The notes under the pieces are model-generated. The model saw only the letters and a program-made list of their open reading frames with translations. It did not search any database and was not told the origin of the DNA. Below are positions 43,724-52,847 of a DNA stretch of 56,055 nt, one piece after another. Both the position numbers and the translations under genes were made by a program. Numbering within the stretch: position 1 is the stretch's first letter; each line of letters starts with the position of its first letter. The DNA is from Candidatus Hodarchaeota archaeon (GTDB lineage Archaea > Asgardarchaeota > Heimdallarchaeia > Hodarchaeales > Hodarchaeaceae): contig JAEOSR010000158.1 of NCBI GenBank assembly GCA_016840285.1, positions 1-56,055 of the forward strand, given 5' to 3'.

Positions 43724-46666
43724 GTGGAAAAACAATCAGAGAAAATCAATCACTCTAACAACATGAGGCAGAAAGAAAAGAATTTAACCCCTAAACCAAA
43801 ACTATTTAATGGTTTTATTCCTAAATACGTTGTAAAGACTATTTTAAACAATTTAAAGCGCTCTTCAACAATTATTATTGCAATCATCATTACTGTTTCT
43901 TTAACTACAGCATTAATTATGTGGATTGAAACGTACCCAAGATTAGCTATTGATTCAGCAATGGAAGAACGATCATTTGAGATCAGGGTTCATAATCTCG
44001 TCTATGGGCTACATCCTAATGATAGATTAGAAGATGTTCAAGCATATCTGGAAAATACGGAACCCCTTGTCGAGTCATCGTATCTTGTTCAACCAACACT
44101 ATTTTTATTTAACCTCAATGATTGCGATGAAAATTTTACTGTTCATGAACCTCCCGAAAATCAATCCAATTTTTATATTTCGGAAATCCTTGGCCAAGCA
44201 GCTTTCTTAATTGAAGAAGAATTTCTTTCCCATTTATCACAACAATTCATCCTTTCATCTTCAGACGACAACCTTACTTTAGCCAATAATGGAGTTGTTA
44301 TTTCGAAAAGAATGCTACATCAAATCGAACAAGCAACTAATCAGACTTATAAAACTGGAGATCAAATTGATTTTGCAGTCGCTACTAGAGTATTGGATCC
44401 TGAAAGTGGAGAATTTTCTGTAAACTTTTTTAATCCAATTAAATTCTATAATATCACAATTAATGCCATTTTTGATCGAAAAGTCCAAAGAAATCTCTTA
44501 TATCCATATTTTTTTCCAGAGAGCTTGGGAGATGGAATATTCATGTCTCGGGATCTTTTCAACAGGAGTTCTATCAAGAATATGGAAGTTCGAGTAATAG
44601 GACCTAATCTTTATGTCCGGGTTAGCCGTGAGGCAGTCGCTAGTATGTCTATTTTTTCAGTAACACAAGAGATTGAGGCCTTAGCTTTTCGAATTTCCAC
44701 CACTAATACGATCATAATTGCTGATGTTTACCTTAATGAAATAGATCAAATTCTGACAAATTATGAGGATTCCCAGATCCTTATTTTCTTTATCTTTGTT
44801 CCATTAATAATAGTAGCTTCTGTTTTTTTTGTAACAACAACTTCTCATTTTTTAGAAAAAAGAAAAAGTGAAATCGAGTTGTTGAGGTTAAAAGGATCTC
44901 CTTTTAAGATCATCTTGACTTTATTCATTGGTGAATTTATTATTCTCTCTGTAATTGGCACATCAATTGGTATCATCCTTGGACTTATTATTACTCTAAT
45001 TATTTCATCAACAGAAAATTTTCTCGTTGTTAATCCTCAAAATTTTCCAACTAATTTCATAAATATTACATTTTTATCATGGCCCACATGGGTTTTCAGT
45101 GCAATGTTCATAGGTTTTATTTATATTCTTATAGCCATCCAAAAAACGAGAAAAGTGATAATCGATCTCCAGGAGCAGCAACCTAAGAAGGAAAATTTCA
45201 ATATTACAAAACACTTGACACAGAGGAATTTCGACTTAATTATTCTAGTACTAATTGTATTTGTTTTCTTCCTAATCCTTCAATCAGATATTATCAACCG
45301 ATTAACTCTTGACCCCCAGTTAATGGGATTTTACCTGGCTGGTGCTACTATTATCTGGTTTTTATTATGTAAACGCTTTACGAGTTTTAGCGGTGAATCC
45401 CTTCCCCGAATATCTAAAATTACCCATTTTTTATTTAAATCTAAGAGTAAAGTTATTACAATGAATCTCGTGAGAAAAAGACCTCAAGTACTAAACATCA
45501 TAACATTGATCGTTCTAACAGTCTCGCTAGGTATATTCTCAACTTATTACGCTCAAACCATCGATTATAACACCCAAAAAAACCTAAATTATTTAGTTGG
45601 ATCAGATTTCAAAGTCTTCACTGAAGAGACTACATTAAATTATTCTTTAGACCTAGAAAAAATTGAGGGAGTAGCAGCAGTATCAGCGATCAGTCAAACT
45701 TCAAACCCCCAAGTCAGTGTTGGCAGTTATTCAGTTACTCTCGCTGCAATAGACCCCAAGAACTATTTGTCAGCGTGTCGTTTTTCTAAGGAATCTATTA
45801 TTGCTGGTGGAACTGCAGAGGATATACTAAACAAGTTAGAGAAAAATAATGCGAGTGATATGATTATCAATGATTTTCTTGCATCTACATTGAAATTGAA
45901 GATTGGGGACACACTGAATGTAAGTGGCTTATTTGGCTCTCTTAGTTCAGTTTGGAATTTTACTGTTGCTGGAATAATGAACTCTGCTCCAGGAATAGGT
46001 AAATTACATTCAGAAGCTTATACTATTCGAGGCTTTTCCAAGTTTGGGGGTATAGTCCTGGTCAACCAGGATCTTATGAAGACTTTTAGGATTACCACTA
46101 CTAGAATTTTTTTAATTAAGGTTGATAAATCCACTACTGAAACTCTCAAGTCAGTTACAAGCAATTTAAAAAATCAACCACGGGTGATTCAAATAATAAA
46201 TCAACAAGAAAGCAATGACTTATTCTTTAACTTCATGAAAATTACTGGAGTCGCTGGCATTCTTACAGTTAACTTTCTAATGTCTTTATTTATTGCAATC
46301 ATTGGGATAAGCTTATTCTATAATTTTATCATTTCGAAAAGACTAAAAGAATTTGCGATTTTAAGGGCGTGTGGAGGGACTAAAAATCAAATACTCTGGA
46401 TTTCATTTGCAGAGGCCCTGATAATCATTGTTTTTGGGATCTTTCTTGGTTTCATTATTGGTTCAGGATTCACAATTGGTTTTATGCTAGCCTCACGTAG
46501 TTTTATTTTATCAAGTGAAAATATTTTTAGATTAGAGTTTACTGCTTCACCATTCTTAGTTGGCTCAATCATTATTTTTGAATTTTGTATCCTCCTATTA
46601 GCTTCTGGTATGGCTGCAAAGAATGTTCGCAATGTAAATGTTTCCAACCTCCTCCGCAATTTATAA
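43724..46666 (+). CDS. FtsX/MacB-type ABC permease (large)
   Basis: A 980-residue permease with a GTG start. A polar cytoplasmic N-terminus (1-45) precedes TM1 (about 46-67), an outer domain (70-345), three helices (about 350-372, 400-425, 445-468), a middle pair near 505-550, TM at about 590-610, a second outer domain (615-840) and three final helices. Coupling motifs are SEIELLRLKGSPFKI and KEFAILRACGGTKNQI. It resembles the permease at 11632 in plan but not closely in sequence. Its likely ATPases are encoded convergently at 46680 and, further on, at 47907. Substrate unknown; MacB/Lol-like export or membrane mechanotransmission are the family roles. Confidence 0.88.
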   Translation: MEKQSEKINHSNNMRQKEKNLTPKPKLFNGFIPKYVVKTILNNLKRSSTIIIAIIITVSLTTALIMWIETYPRLAIDSAMEERSFEIRVHNLVYGLHPNDRLEDVQAYLENTEPLVESSYLVQPTLFLFNLNDCDENFTVHEPPENQSNFYISEILGQAAFLIEEEFLSHLSQQFILSSSDDNLTLANNGVVISKRMLHQIEQATNQTYKTGDQIDFAVATRVLDPESGEFSVNFFNPIKFYNITINAIFDRKVQRNLLYPYFFPESLGDGIFMSRDLFNRSSIKNMEVRVIGPNLYVRVSREAVASMSIFSVTQEIEALAFRISTTNTIIIADVYLNEIDQILTNYEDSQILIFFIFVPLIIVASVFFVTTTSHFLEKRKSEIELLRLKGSPFKIILTLFIGEFIILSVIGTSIGIILGLIITLIISSTENFLVVNPQNFPTNFINITFLSWPTWVFSAMFIGFIYILIAIQKTRKVIIDLQEQQPKKENFNITKHLTQRNFDLIILVLIVFVFFLILQSDIINRLTLDPQLMGFYLAGATIIWFLLCKRFTSFSGESLPRISKITHFLFKSKSKVITMNLVRKRPQVLNIITLIVLTVSLGIFSTYYAQTIDYNTQKNLNYLVGSDFKVFTEETTLNYSLDLEKIEGVAAVSAISQTSNPQVSVGSYSVTLAAIDPKNYLSACRFSKESIIAGGTAEDILNKLEKNNASDMIINDFLASTLKLKIGDTLNVSGLFGSLSSVWNFTVAGIMNSAPGIGKLHSEAYTIRGFSKFGGIVLVNQDLMKTFRITTTRIFLIKVDKSTTETLKSVTSNLKNQPRVIQIINQQESNDLFFNFMKITGVAGILTVNFLMSLFIAIIGISLFYNFIISKRLKEFAILRACGGTKNQILWISFAEALIIIVFGIFLGFIIGSGFTIGFMLASRSFILSSENIFRLEFTASPFLVGSIIIFEFCILLLASGMAAKNVRNVNVSNLLRNL

Positions 46667-46679
46667 TGTCAGATTTTTC

Positions 46680-47744
46680 TTATGTTGACCAACGACCAGC
46701 TTTTCGCAATAAACTTCCACAATTTGAACATAGTATGCTTTTTCCGATATTTACAGTTTTACACACAGGACACATTACTTCCTTTTGATGATTACGTTGA
46801 AACATGATGTTTTTTCTTGATAGAGAAGTTACTATTGGTTCAAGTATTATCTTTTTGTGTTTAAGTACAGCTTTAAAATGGCTAGTATCTATATCCAGTC
46901 CCTTGATCAATTCTTGGGGAAGTAGTATGCGCCCTTGGTCATCAGGAATAATAATTCGGCTGTGATCGAGATTATCTAATTCAATCTCTTCATGTTGACC
47001 TGCTTTAATTCCATCCCGGATTTCTATAATGCGATGAGCATGAGGGACTACCTGTTGTGAATGAGTGACTATCAAAAATGCTGTTCCTAGGTTTTCATTA
47101 ATTTCGTGAATTAATCCTAGGAAATCTTCTCCATTTTTGTAATCAAGAGAACCTGTCGGTTCATCTGCGAGGATTATTTTTGGATCATTAATTAAAGCAG
47201 CAGCCAAGGCAATTCGCTGTCTTTCGCCAATTGATAATACCATGGGTCTACTATTTTTACGAGATTTGAGCCCAACTCTCCCCAAGAGTTCCAGCGCCTT
47301 TTTCTTCAATTCTGAATGGTTACGATTACCAATATGACCTTGTAACATTACATTTTCCATAACTGATAATTGTGGTAGTAAATTTCCCTCAGAAATCTGG
47401 CAAATTATCCCAACGAATTGATTTCGTATTTGTGTTATTAGATTGTCAGACAATCGAGCAATGTCAGCTCCAATTGCAGACCAGTATACTATTCCTGCGG
47501 TTGGTTTTATCAATCCAGCCATGATGTTAACTAAAGTGGTTTTACCACTTCCTGATGGTCCAATAACACCCATAATTTCCTCTTCAAATAATGATAGACT
47601 GACTCCCCGTAATGCTACTGTCTCGATTTCAGCACTTCGATAAATTTTGTAAACGTTTGCTAGTCCTACAAGTAAATCTTCGGGAAGGTCAGAGTCCTCA
47701 CTAATGTTAGTATTCTGATTGTTAATCATGGCAGAACGATCCAT
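46680..47744 (-). CDS. ABC ATPase fused to an AbrB-like hairpin and a zinc ribbon
   Basis: A 354-residue protein. Residues 25-250 are a LolD/MacB-type ATPase: Walker [10 protein letters not shown] (62-70), Q115, signature LSIGE (second Gly replaced by Ile, 170-174), Walker B IILADEP, D-loop SLD and switch VTHS. Residues about 259-305 (IIIPDDQGRILLPQELIKGLDI...KKIILEP) read like a SpoVT/AbrB swapped-hairpin unit. C325-x2-C328 and C339-x2-C342 form a zinc ribbon. Such C-terminal modules are not normal in this ATPase group. It is convergent (13 nt) with the permease at 43724 and divergent from the next ATPase. Confidence 0.85.
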   Translation of the reverse strand: MDRSAMINNQNTNISEDSDLPEDLLVGLANVYKIYRSAEIETVALRGVSLSLFEEEIMGVIGPSGSGKTTLVNIMAGLIKPTAGIVYWSAIGADIARLSDNLITQIRNQFVGIICQISEGNLLPQLSVMENVMLQGHIGNRNHSELKKKALELLGRVGLKSRKNSRPMVLSIGERQRIALAAALINDPKIILADEPTGSLDYKNGEDFLGLIHEINENLGTAFLIVTHSQQVVPHAHRIIEIRDGIKAGQHEEIELDNLDHSRIIIPDDQGRILLPQELIKGLDIDTSHFKAVLKHKKIILEPIVTSLSRKNIMFQRNHQKEVMCPVCKTVNIGKSILCSNCGSLLRKAGRWST

Positions 47745-47906
47745 AAAAGGTAGAAATCCCCTTCGTTTGAAAATCGATTCGTTCTAGCAATTGAATCATT
47801 TCTATGATGAATTGGAACTCTAAGGTTAAAAATAAATTGATTCCTACATAAAATCATAATACCTATCTCAATAAAAATGAATTCTTAATCCAGCGGAGAA
47901 ATAAGC

Positions 47907-48605
47907 TTGACAGAACCAGTTTTAGTGATAAAAGGACTTCATAAAGAGTTCTATGAGGGTACAACTACCTTGAGAGTCTTTGATGACATCGATTTCAAAC
48001 TTTTTCCTAATGAAATGGTCGTAATCATGGGAGCTTCGGGATCAGGTAAAACTACCTTGTTAAACATAATCACTGGATTGGAACAAGCGACTAAGGGGAC
48101 CGTTTTAATTGAAGACCATAATATTGCAGAGATATCAGATGAAATTGCTTCTAAAATCAGACGAGAGCGACTAGGCTTGGTTTTTCAAGATTTTAACTTA
48201 CTTCCGCATCTCACGGCAGAAGAAAACGTTGAAATTCCTTTGATCTTTGCAGATGTTCCAGAAGAAGAACGAAAAAGACTTGTATCAAAAGCTATCCAAC
48301 AAACGGATATGACAGAAAAAGCAAAGCATTATCCAAATCAATTATCAGGAGGAGAGAAACAGCGCATTGCTATTTCGCGAGCTATTGTGAGCAATCCTTC
48401 CATCTTGTTAGTAGATGAACCAACTGGGAATTTAGATTCACAAACAGGAAAAGAAATTATCTCTCTATTTAGAAATATTGTAGATCAAGAAGATACACAC
48501 GCAATTTTAATGACAACCCATGACCCTGAAGCAGCTCAAAAGGCTGACAAAATATTTTTGCTTCAAAATGGAAAATTGACTGAGATGAATGGTAAATTTA
48601 GCTAG
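47907..48605 (+). CDS. LolD/MacB-type ABC ATPase
   Basis: A 232-residue standard ATPase: Walker A GASGSGKTT, Q-loop VFQDFNLLPHLTAEENV, signature LSGGEKQR, Walker B ILLVDEPTGNLD and switch TTHD. Start TTG 47907 has GGAG 8-9 nt upstream. It probably energises the permease at 43724, possibly as the catalytic partner of the fused ATPase at 46680, whose signature is altered. Divergent promoter region at 47745-47906. Confidence 0.92.
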   Translation: MTEPVLVIKGLHKEFYEGTTTLRVFDDIDFKLFPNEMVVIMGASGSGKTTLLNIITGLEQATKGTVLIEDHNIAEISDEIASKIRRERLGLVFQDFNLLPHLTAEENVEIPLIFADVPEEERKRLVSKAIQQTDMTEKAKHYPNQLSGGEKQRIAISRAIVSNPSILLVDEPTGNLDSQTGKEIISLFRNIVDQEDTHAILMTTHDPEAAQKADKIFLLQNGKLTEMNGKFS

Positions 48606-48626
48606 AAGGGACAGATTACTATAAAC

Positions 48627-49346
48627 TTATTTGCGACCCACAAGCTTATTCCTATTGCAGAAGGGACATCGGCCTTCTTTAGCAAAACATGATCGACAAA
48701 TCGGTTTATTGCAACCTACAAAACCACAATGCAAACTAGTACGGGTTCCACATATAGTACAATGAGGAATACGAAGTCCTTGAATCCTTCTATACACAAT
48801 AGGAAGAATTTCAGTATAGTAAACAATAATAATTAAGATAATAATCAAGATCAACGAAAATATTACTACTGGATGAGTTAGAGTTAATTCGAAGATGGGA
48901 TCATATTGTGCATCTAGAAGCATTTCTAGAAATTCTACGTTATATTTAATCTCAGCTCCGTACAAAGTATTATCTGGACGGGTAATATTTAGTTCTTTAT
49001 AATTTACTTCAAAATTTCGTGTTTCTCCCACTCGCATACCTATTACTCTTTTTCTAAAAACCTCTGACATTGTTTTTACTCTATTAAATGTCTCATTTAT
49101 CTGTAGTGGTACTGTTTCCCCAAGATAGAGTTCTAAAAAGCCATCAGAGAAAAAACGATCACTCTCTCCAGGCCTCCTATATGTAATTTTAACCTTCATT
49201 TTTACAACATCCCCCCAATCTATCACAACATAATCAGCTCTAGTAGGAGTCACAATATTTGGTAAAATTAAAAATCCTACAATACTAAACAATAAAAACT
49301 TTCTTACTGATTTTATATGTTTCTCTTTTGAATATAACATTTTCAT
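48627..49346 (-). CDS. Membrane protein: outer FKBP-like domain, one helix, cytoplasmic eight-cysteine zinc module
   Basis: A 239-residue protein. Signal/anchor segment about 15-34. Residues 43-143 read as an FKBP-type domain (GDVVKMKVKITY, FRKRVIGMRVGETRNFEV, TLYGAEIKYNVEFLEML); the GMRVGE and YGA...VEFL motifs are characteristic, but several aromatic active-site residues are missing, so isomerase activity is doubtful. A membrane helix (158-178) is followed by basic residues, then C196, C199, C207, C212, C217, C220, C227, C230, an eight-Cys arrangement like RING, B-box or treble-clef zinc modules. Convergent with the ATPase at 47907 (21 nt). Role unknown. Confidence 0.75.
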   Translation of the reverse strand: MKMLYSKEKHIKSVRKFLLFSIVGFLILPNIVTPTRADYVVIDWGDVVKMKVKITYRRPGESDRFFSDGFLELYLGETVPLQINETFNRVKTMSEVFRKRVIGMRVGETRNFEVNYKELNITRPDNTLYGAEIKYNVEFLEMLLDAQYDPIFELTLTHPVVIFSLILIIILIIIVYYTEILPIVYRRIQGLRIPHCTICGTRTSLHCGFVGCNKPICRSCFAKEGRCPFCNRNKLVGRK

Positions 49347-49446
49347 TTCTTATCATTAATTTTCTCGATATTTTTATCTCAAGGTACAAAGTCAAGGTAC
49401 ACACAGAAGGCTTTTAAAGGATAGAATTGCTATCAAACTTTCTTCA

Positions 49447-50373
49447 TTATGGTTTTGGTAACTCATAAGCTCTTATTGTCTCGTTAACCCATTCTGTAAA
49501 TGTCAAATCATTGTTCAAGATTCTTGTTACTTGAATCTGATATTCGTCTGCTGCTGCTTTAGTAGGAATTATAATAAACTCACAAAGTCTATAATTTTCT
49601 ACTCTTTGCATTCTTAACATTGGCTTTTCTAATTTCGAAGTAGAATCGGCACAAGCCAGCTCTAGGGTTAATAAATGTAGGAAGTTATGGGCAGTTATAT
49701 CAGGAAAAGAATATATGTCCATATCATCCGAGGGTAGGAGATTAAGGAGAAGACGACTCCAATCAAATATCCAAGCCTCTTCTGTGAACCAATGGGGTAA
49801 AAATTCCTTTCTGCTGACTCGAATTTCCGATAAAACAACGAGGTATCTAATCATACATTCTCTCACACGATTCATCAACTCAATACCAGGTTTATCATAT
49901 AGAAAATTGAATTGAGAGCGAAATTTACCCAATGATATCATGAGTTGAATTAGCTCTTCTAGCTCTTTTTCACTTGAGATTGGTATATACTGAGATATTT
50001 TTTCTAACCAATTGATAGTTTCCTTAATTTGAGATTCAGACATCTCTGCTTTAGATAGTGCTAGAAGTGCACGTGTTACGTTATTTTCATTAATTGTATT
50101 TTGTTTTTCATCCTCTTTTGGAAAATGATTCCTCATTTTTATGATATCACGAATGTGTGACTGGTTAAATCCAATGAATTCCATTGACTTTTTCACCTTG
50201 AATTTTTCAATGTAATTAAAAGAGACTTGTCCGATATCTATGCAAAGTACTTTGTCATTAATAAATAAATTCTTTGGTGAAATAAAGAATTGTATAATTA
50301 GAATTTTCGGTTCTAAAACATCCATTATTATATATTTTGTATGCTGACAAGTATAGACGAGTCGATTAAACAT
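49447..50373 (-). CDS. Unknown soluble protein
   Basis: A protein of 292-308 residues. ATG 50325 (MDVLEPKILIIQFF) may be the real start, because the first 16 residues look unlike a coding N-terminus. The first 50 residues form strands (PKILIIQFFISPK, KVLCIDIG), the rest is mainly helical with charged helices and a Trp-rich stretch (PHWFTEEAWIFDW). The beginning resembles GTPase-associated longin/roadblock-like strands only loosely; I do not assign a family. It is 100 nt upstream of the FKBP-like gene on the same strand. Confidence 0.5.
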   Translation of the reverse strand: MFNRLVYTCQHTKYIIMDVLEPKILIIQFFISPKNLFINDKVLCIDIGQVSFNYIEKFKVKKSMEFIGFNQSHIRDIIKMRNHFPKEDEKQNTINENNVTRALLALSKAEMSESQIKETINWLEKISQYIPISSEKELEELIQLMISLGKFRSQFNFLYDKPGIELMNRVRECMIRYLVVLSEIRVSRKEFLPHWFTEEAWIFDWSRLLLNLLPSDDMDIYSFPDITAHNFLHLLTLELACADSTSKLEKPMLRMQRVENYRLCEFIIIPTKAAADEYQIQVTRILNNDLTFTEWVNETIRAYELPKP

Positions 50374-50581
50374 TTGGGTTTAAGTGATGTATCTTAGTAT
50401 AAACAGGAATGCTCGTAAATCTCTTAAATTATTACTTTTGACTTGTTTGAATTGGTATCTCCTTTGATCTTTTCAACTTGTTTCCTTTTCTATAGAAAAA
50501 GATTCCATACTCTGATCCTAAAGATATCTCATCATTTTCGACATTAGAACCAGTTCTTTTTCGAAACGATCTTTTCTCTAC

Positions 50582-51796
50582 TTATTTTTTAATTAATGGA
50601 AAATGACAGGCTACAAAATGATTTGATTTTTGTTCCACTAAATCTGGTTCCTTCACACCACAGACAGATGGATCGGCTATAGGACAACGAGGATGAAATC
50701 GACAACCAGAAGGAGGACGGATAGCGTCAGGGACTTCCCCTTTAGGAAGCACATAATCTTTGGTTCCTGGGATTGGTGTTGGAATAGCATCAATTAGAGC
50801 TTCTGTATAAGGATGAAAAGGTCTCTTGAATATATCTTCTACATTTCCCATCTCAACCAGTTTACCTACATACATCACACCAATACGATCTCCAAAATGC
50901 CGTGCTGTAGCCAAATCGTGAGTTATAAACAGAATAGCTAAATTGTATTTCAATTGTAACGACTTTAAGGTATCTAAAATACCTGCACGTAAACTAACAT
51001 CCAGCATGCTTGTTGGTTCATCAGCAACGAGAAGATCTGGGTTTAGAATAATCGCTCGTACAATGGATGCTCGTTGTCGTTCTCCTCCGCTGACTTCATG
51101 GGGATATTTGGTATAGTATTGAAGTGGAGGCGTCAAACCAATCTCATTGAATAACTCTAATACTATTGGATCACGAATTTTTTTCTTTTGAATCCACGAA
51201 TGGTGTACATATGTAAATAAAGCGATCGTAAATAAGATAACAGCTAATACAGCAATCATCGCTGCAATTGTGCCTTCTAACAGAAAAGTTATAGCCATAA
51301 GAAGGAAACTTACGATGGCACTAAAAAAAAGACCCTGTTCAGCCCGAACAGAATTTTGCAGTTTTTTCTTCGTATTCGAATCACTTACCCTATTATGTAT
51401 GGCGAGTGAATGAAGAATAGAATCACCCAACCTCATTCGCGGATTTAATGAAGAATAGGGATTTTGAAATACTACCTGTGATTTTATATGCTTCTTTTTT
51501 GGTATTAATTCCGAATGAGGGATAGTGCGGCCTTTCCATTTAAATTTCCCAGCTGTCGGACGTTCGAGTCCAACTAGAACATTAGCTGTTGTTGTTTTGC
51601 CACACCCACTTTCACCAACAAGACAAAAAATCTCACCACGATTCAAAGAAAAACTTATGTCGTCGATTGCATGAACGTTTTCTTGTTTTCTGGAGAGGAT
51701 CCGTTGAAAGAAACCATGCTCAACAGGAAAGTACTTTTTGAGATTACTGACCTCTAATAATCGAGATTGCTCGTTTTTATGGGAATTTGACTGCAT
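50582..51796 (-). CDS. Opp/Dpp ABC ATPase, F subunit, with an inserted transmembrane hairpin
   Basis: A 404-residue ATPase. ATG 51796 with GGTGAT 5 nt upstream is preferred to 51868, which would overlap the D gene. Walker A GESGCGKTT (about 61-69), VFQNPYSSLNP with the Q-loop Gln near 111, signature VSGGERQR (235-242), Walker B LLVADEP (255-261), MLD D-loop and ITHD switch are intact, and the C-terminal Cys cluster CRFHPRCPIADPSVC is present. Between Q-loop and signature, residues about 155-197 form two very hydrophobic stretches flanked by charged residues, enough for a membrane hairpin. Ordinary OppF lacks this. Last gene of the second importer operon. Confidence 0.9.
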   Translation of the reverse strand: MQSNSHKNEQSRLLEVSNLKKYFPVEHGFFQRILSRKQENVHAIDDISFSLNRGEIFCLVGESGCGKTTTANVLVGLERPTAGKFKWKGRTIPHSELIPKKKHIKSQVVFQNPYSSLNPRMRLGDSILHSLAIHNRVSDSNTKKKLQNSVRAEQGLFFSAIVSFLLMAITFLLEGTIAAMIAVLAVILFTIALFTYVHHSWIQKKKIRDPIVLELFNEIGLTPPLQYYTKYPHEVSGGERQRASIVRAIILNPDLLVADEPTSMLDVSLRAGILDTLKSLQLKYNLAILFITHDLATARHFGDRIGVMYVGKLVEMGNVEDIFKRPFHPYTEALIDAIPTPIPGTKDYVLPKGEVPDAIRPPSGCRFHPRCPIADPSVCGVKEPDLVEQKSNHFVACHFPLIKK

Positions 51797-51809
51797 ACCT
51801 ATCACCGTA

Positions 51810-52847
51810 TTATTCAAATCGGTTGCTATACTTATCATCGTACTTAAAACACTTAACACTATGGTCAATATTGGTTTGTGAAGGGAGTTGAATCGATTTG
51901 GGGTCGTTTTCCTGACAAATAGAAATCACAAAGGGACAACGATCAGCAAAACAACAACCTTTGGGAGGATCCCTTAAATCTGGAGGGCGACCTGGGATGA
52001 ATCTCATTTTCTTTCTTGACTCTGCTTTAACATTTGGAATGGCTGAAATTAGAGCTTGTGTATATGGATGGGCAGATCTCTCAAATATAGTGAATGTATC
52101 ACCAACCTCTACGATTTTGCCAGCGTACATGATAGCCACACGATGTGTGATCTCGGCAACAACTCCGAGGTCGTGCGTAATATAAATAACAGTTAAATTA
52201 AACTCTTCAATAAGCTCTTTAAGTAGTTTTAACAGTCTTGCTTGAACCAAAACATCCAAAGCGGTTGTGGGTTCATCAGCAATGATCAACTTGGGATTTA
52301 AGAGAAATGTAAGAGCGATGACTATCCGTTGTTGCATTCCACCTGAAAATTGAAAAGGATAATCTTCTAAACGGGATTCGGAGATTTCAAGACGATTAAG
52401 TAGGTTTTTAATAGCATCCCAAGAATTATCATTCCAACGATTATGGACCTTCAAAGTTTCAATAAAATGATTAGATACTTTTTGTAAAGGGTTCAAGGCG
52501 TTTTGTGAAGCCTGAAAAACCATTGAGATATCAGAGCCCCGTAATCGCTGTATTTCTTCCTCTGACATTTTCACTAAATCCCTACCTGCGAAAACGATTT
52601 GTCCACTACGAATGATTCCATCTTTTAATAAACCTAAGATGGAAAACCCAATAGTACTTTTACCACAACCCGATTCCCCAACTAAACCTAAGACTTCTCC
52701 CTTCCTGAGTGAAAGAGAAACGTTGTTAACAGCCCGTACGTTACCATCACTAGTAGGATATTCAACAATTAAGTTTTGGATATCCAAGAAGCTATCTTGA
52801 TTATTTGGAATTGAATTTTTTTCTAATAAGGGGGTTGAATTTGTCAT
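51810..52847 (-). CDS. Opp/Dpp ABC ATPase, D subunit
   Basis: A 345-residue ATPase: Walker A GESGCGKST, VFQASQNALNP, signature FSGGMQQR, Walker B IIADEP, ALD D-loop and ITHD switch. The C-terminal Cys cluster is CCFADRCPFVISIC...C. Its ATG (52847) lies 47 nt inside the upstream C-subunit gene in another frame with GGAG 9 nt before it, so translation is probably coupled. Pairs with the hairpin-bearing F subunit. Confidence 0.93.
   Translation of the reverse strand: MTNSTPLLEKNSIPNNQDSFLDIQNLIVEYPTSDGNVRAVNNVSLSLRKGEVLGLVGESGCGKSTIGFSILGLLKDGIIRSGQIVFAGRDLVKMSEEEIQRLRGSDISMVFQASQNALNPLQKVSNHFIETLKVHNRWNDNSWDAIKNLLNRLEISESRLEDYPFQFSGGMQQRIVIALTFLLNPKLIIADEPTTALDVLVQARLLKLLKELIEEFNLTVIYITHDLGVVAEITHRVAIMYAGKIVEVGDTFTIFERSAHPYTQALISAIPNVKAESRKKMRFIPGRPPDLRDPPKGCCFADRCPFVISICQENDPKSIQLPSQTNIDHSVKCFKYDDKYSNRFE

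Noticed and set aside
51810..51868. OppF of the second operon starting at ATG 51868
   Set aside because: It would overlap the D gene by 59 nt and add an unrelated hydrophobic leader; ATG 51796 has a good ribosome-binding site.
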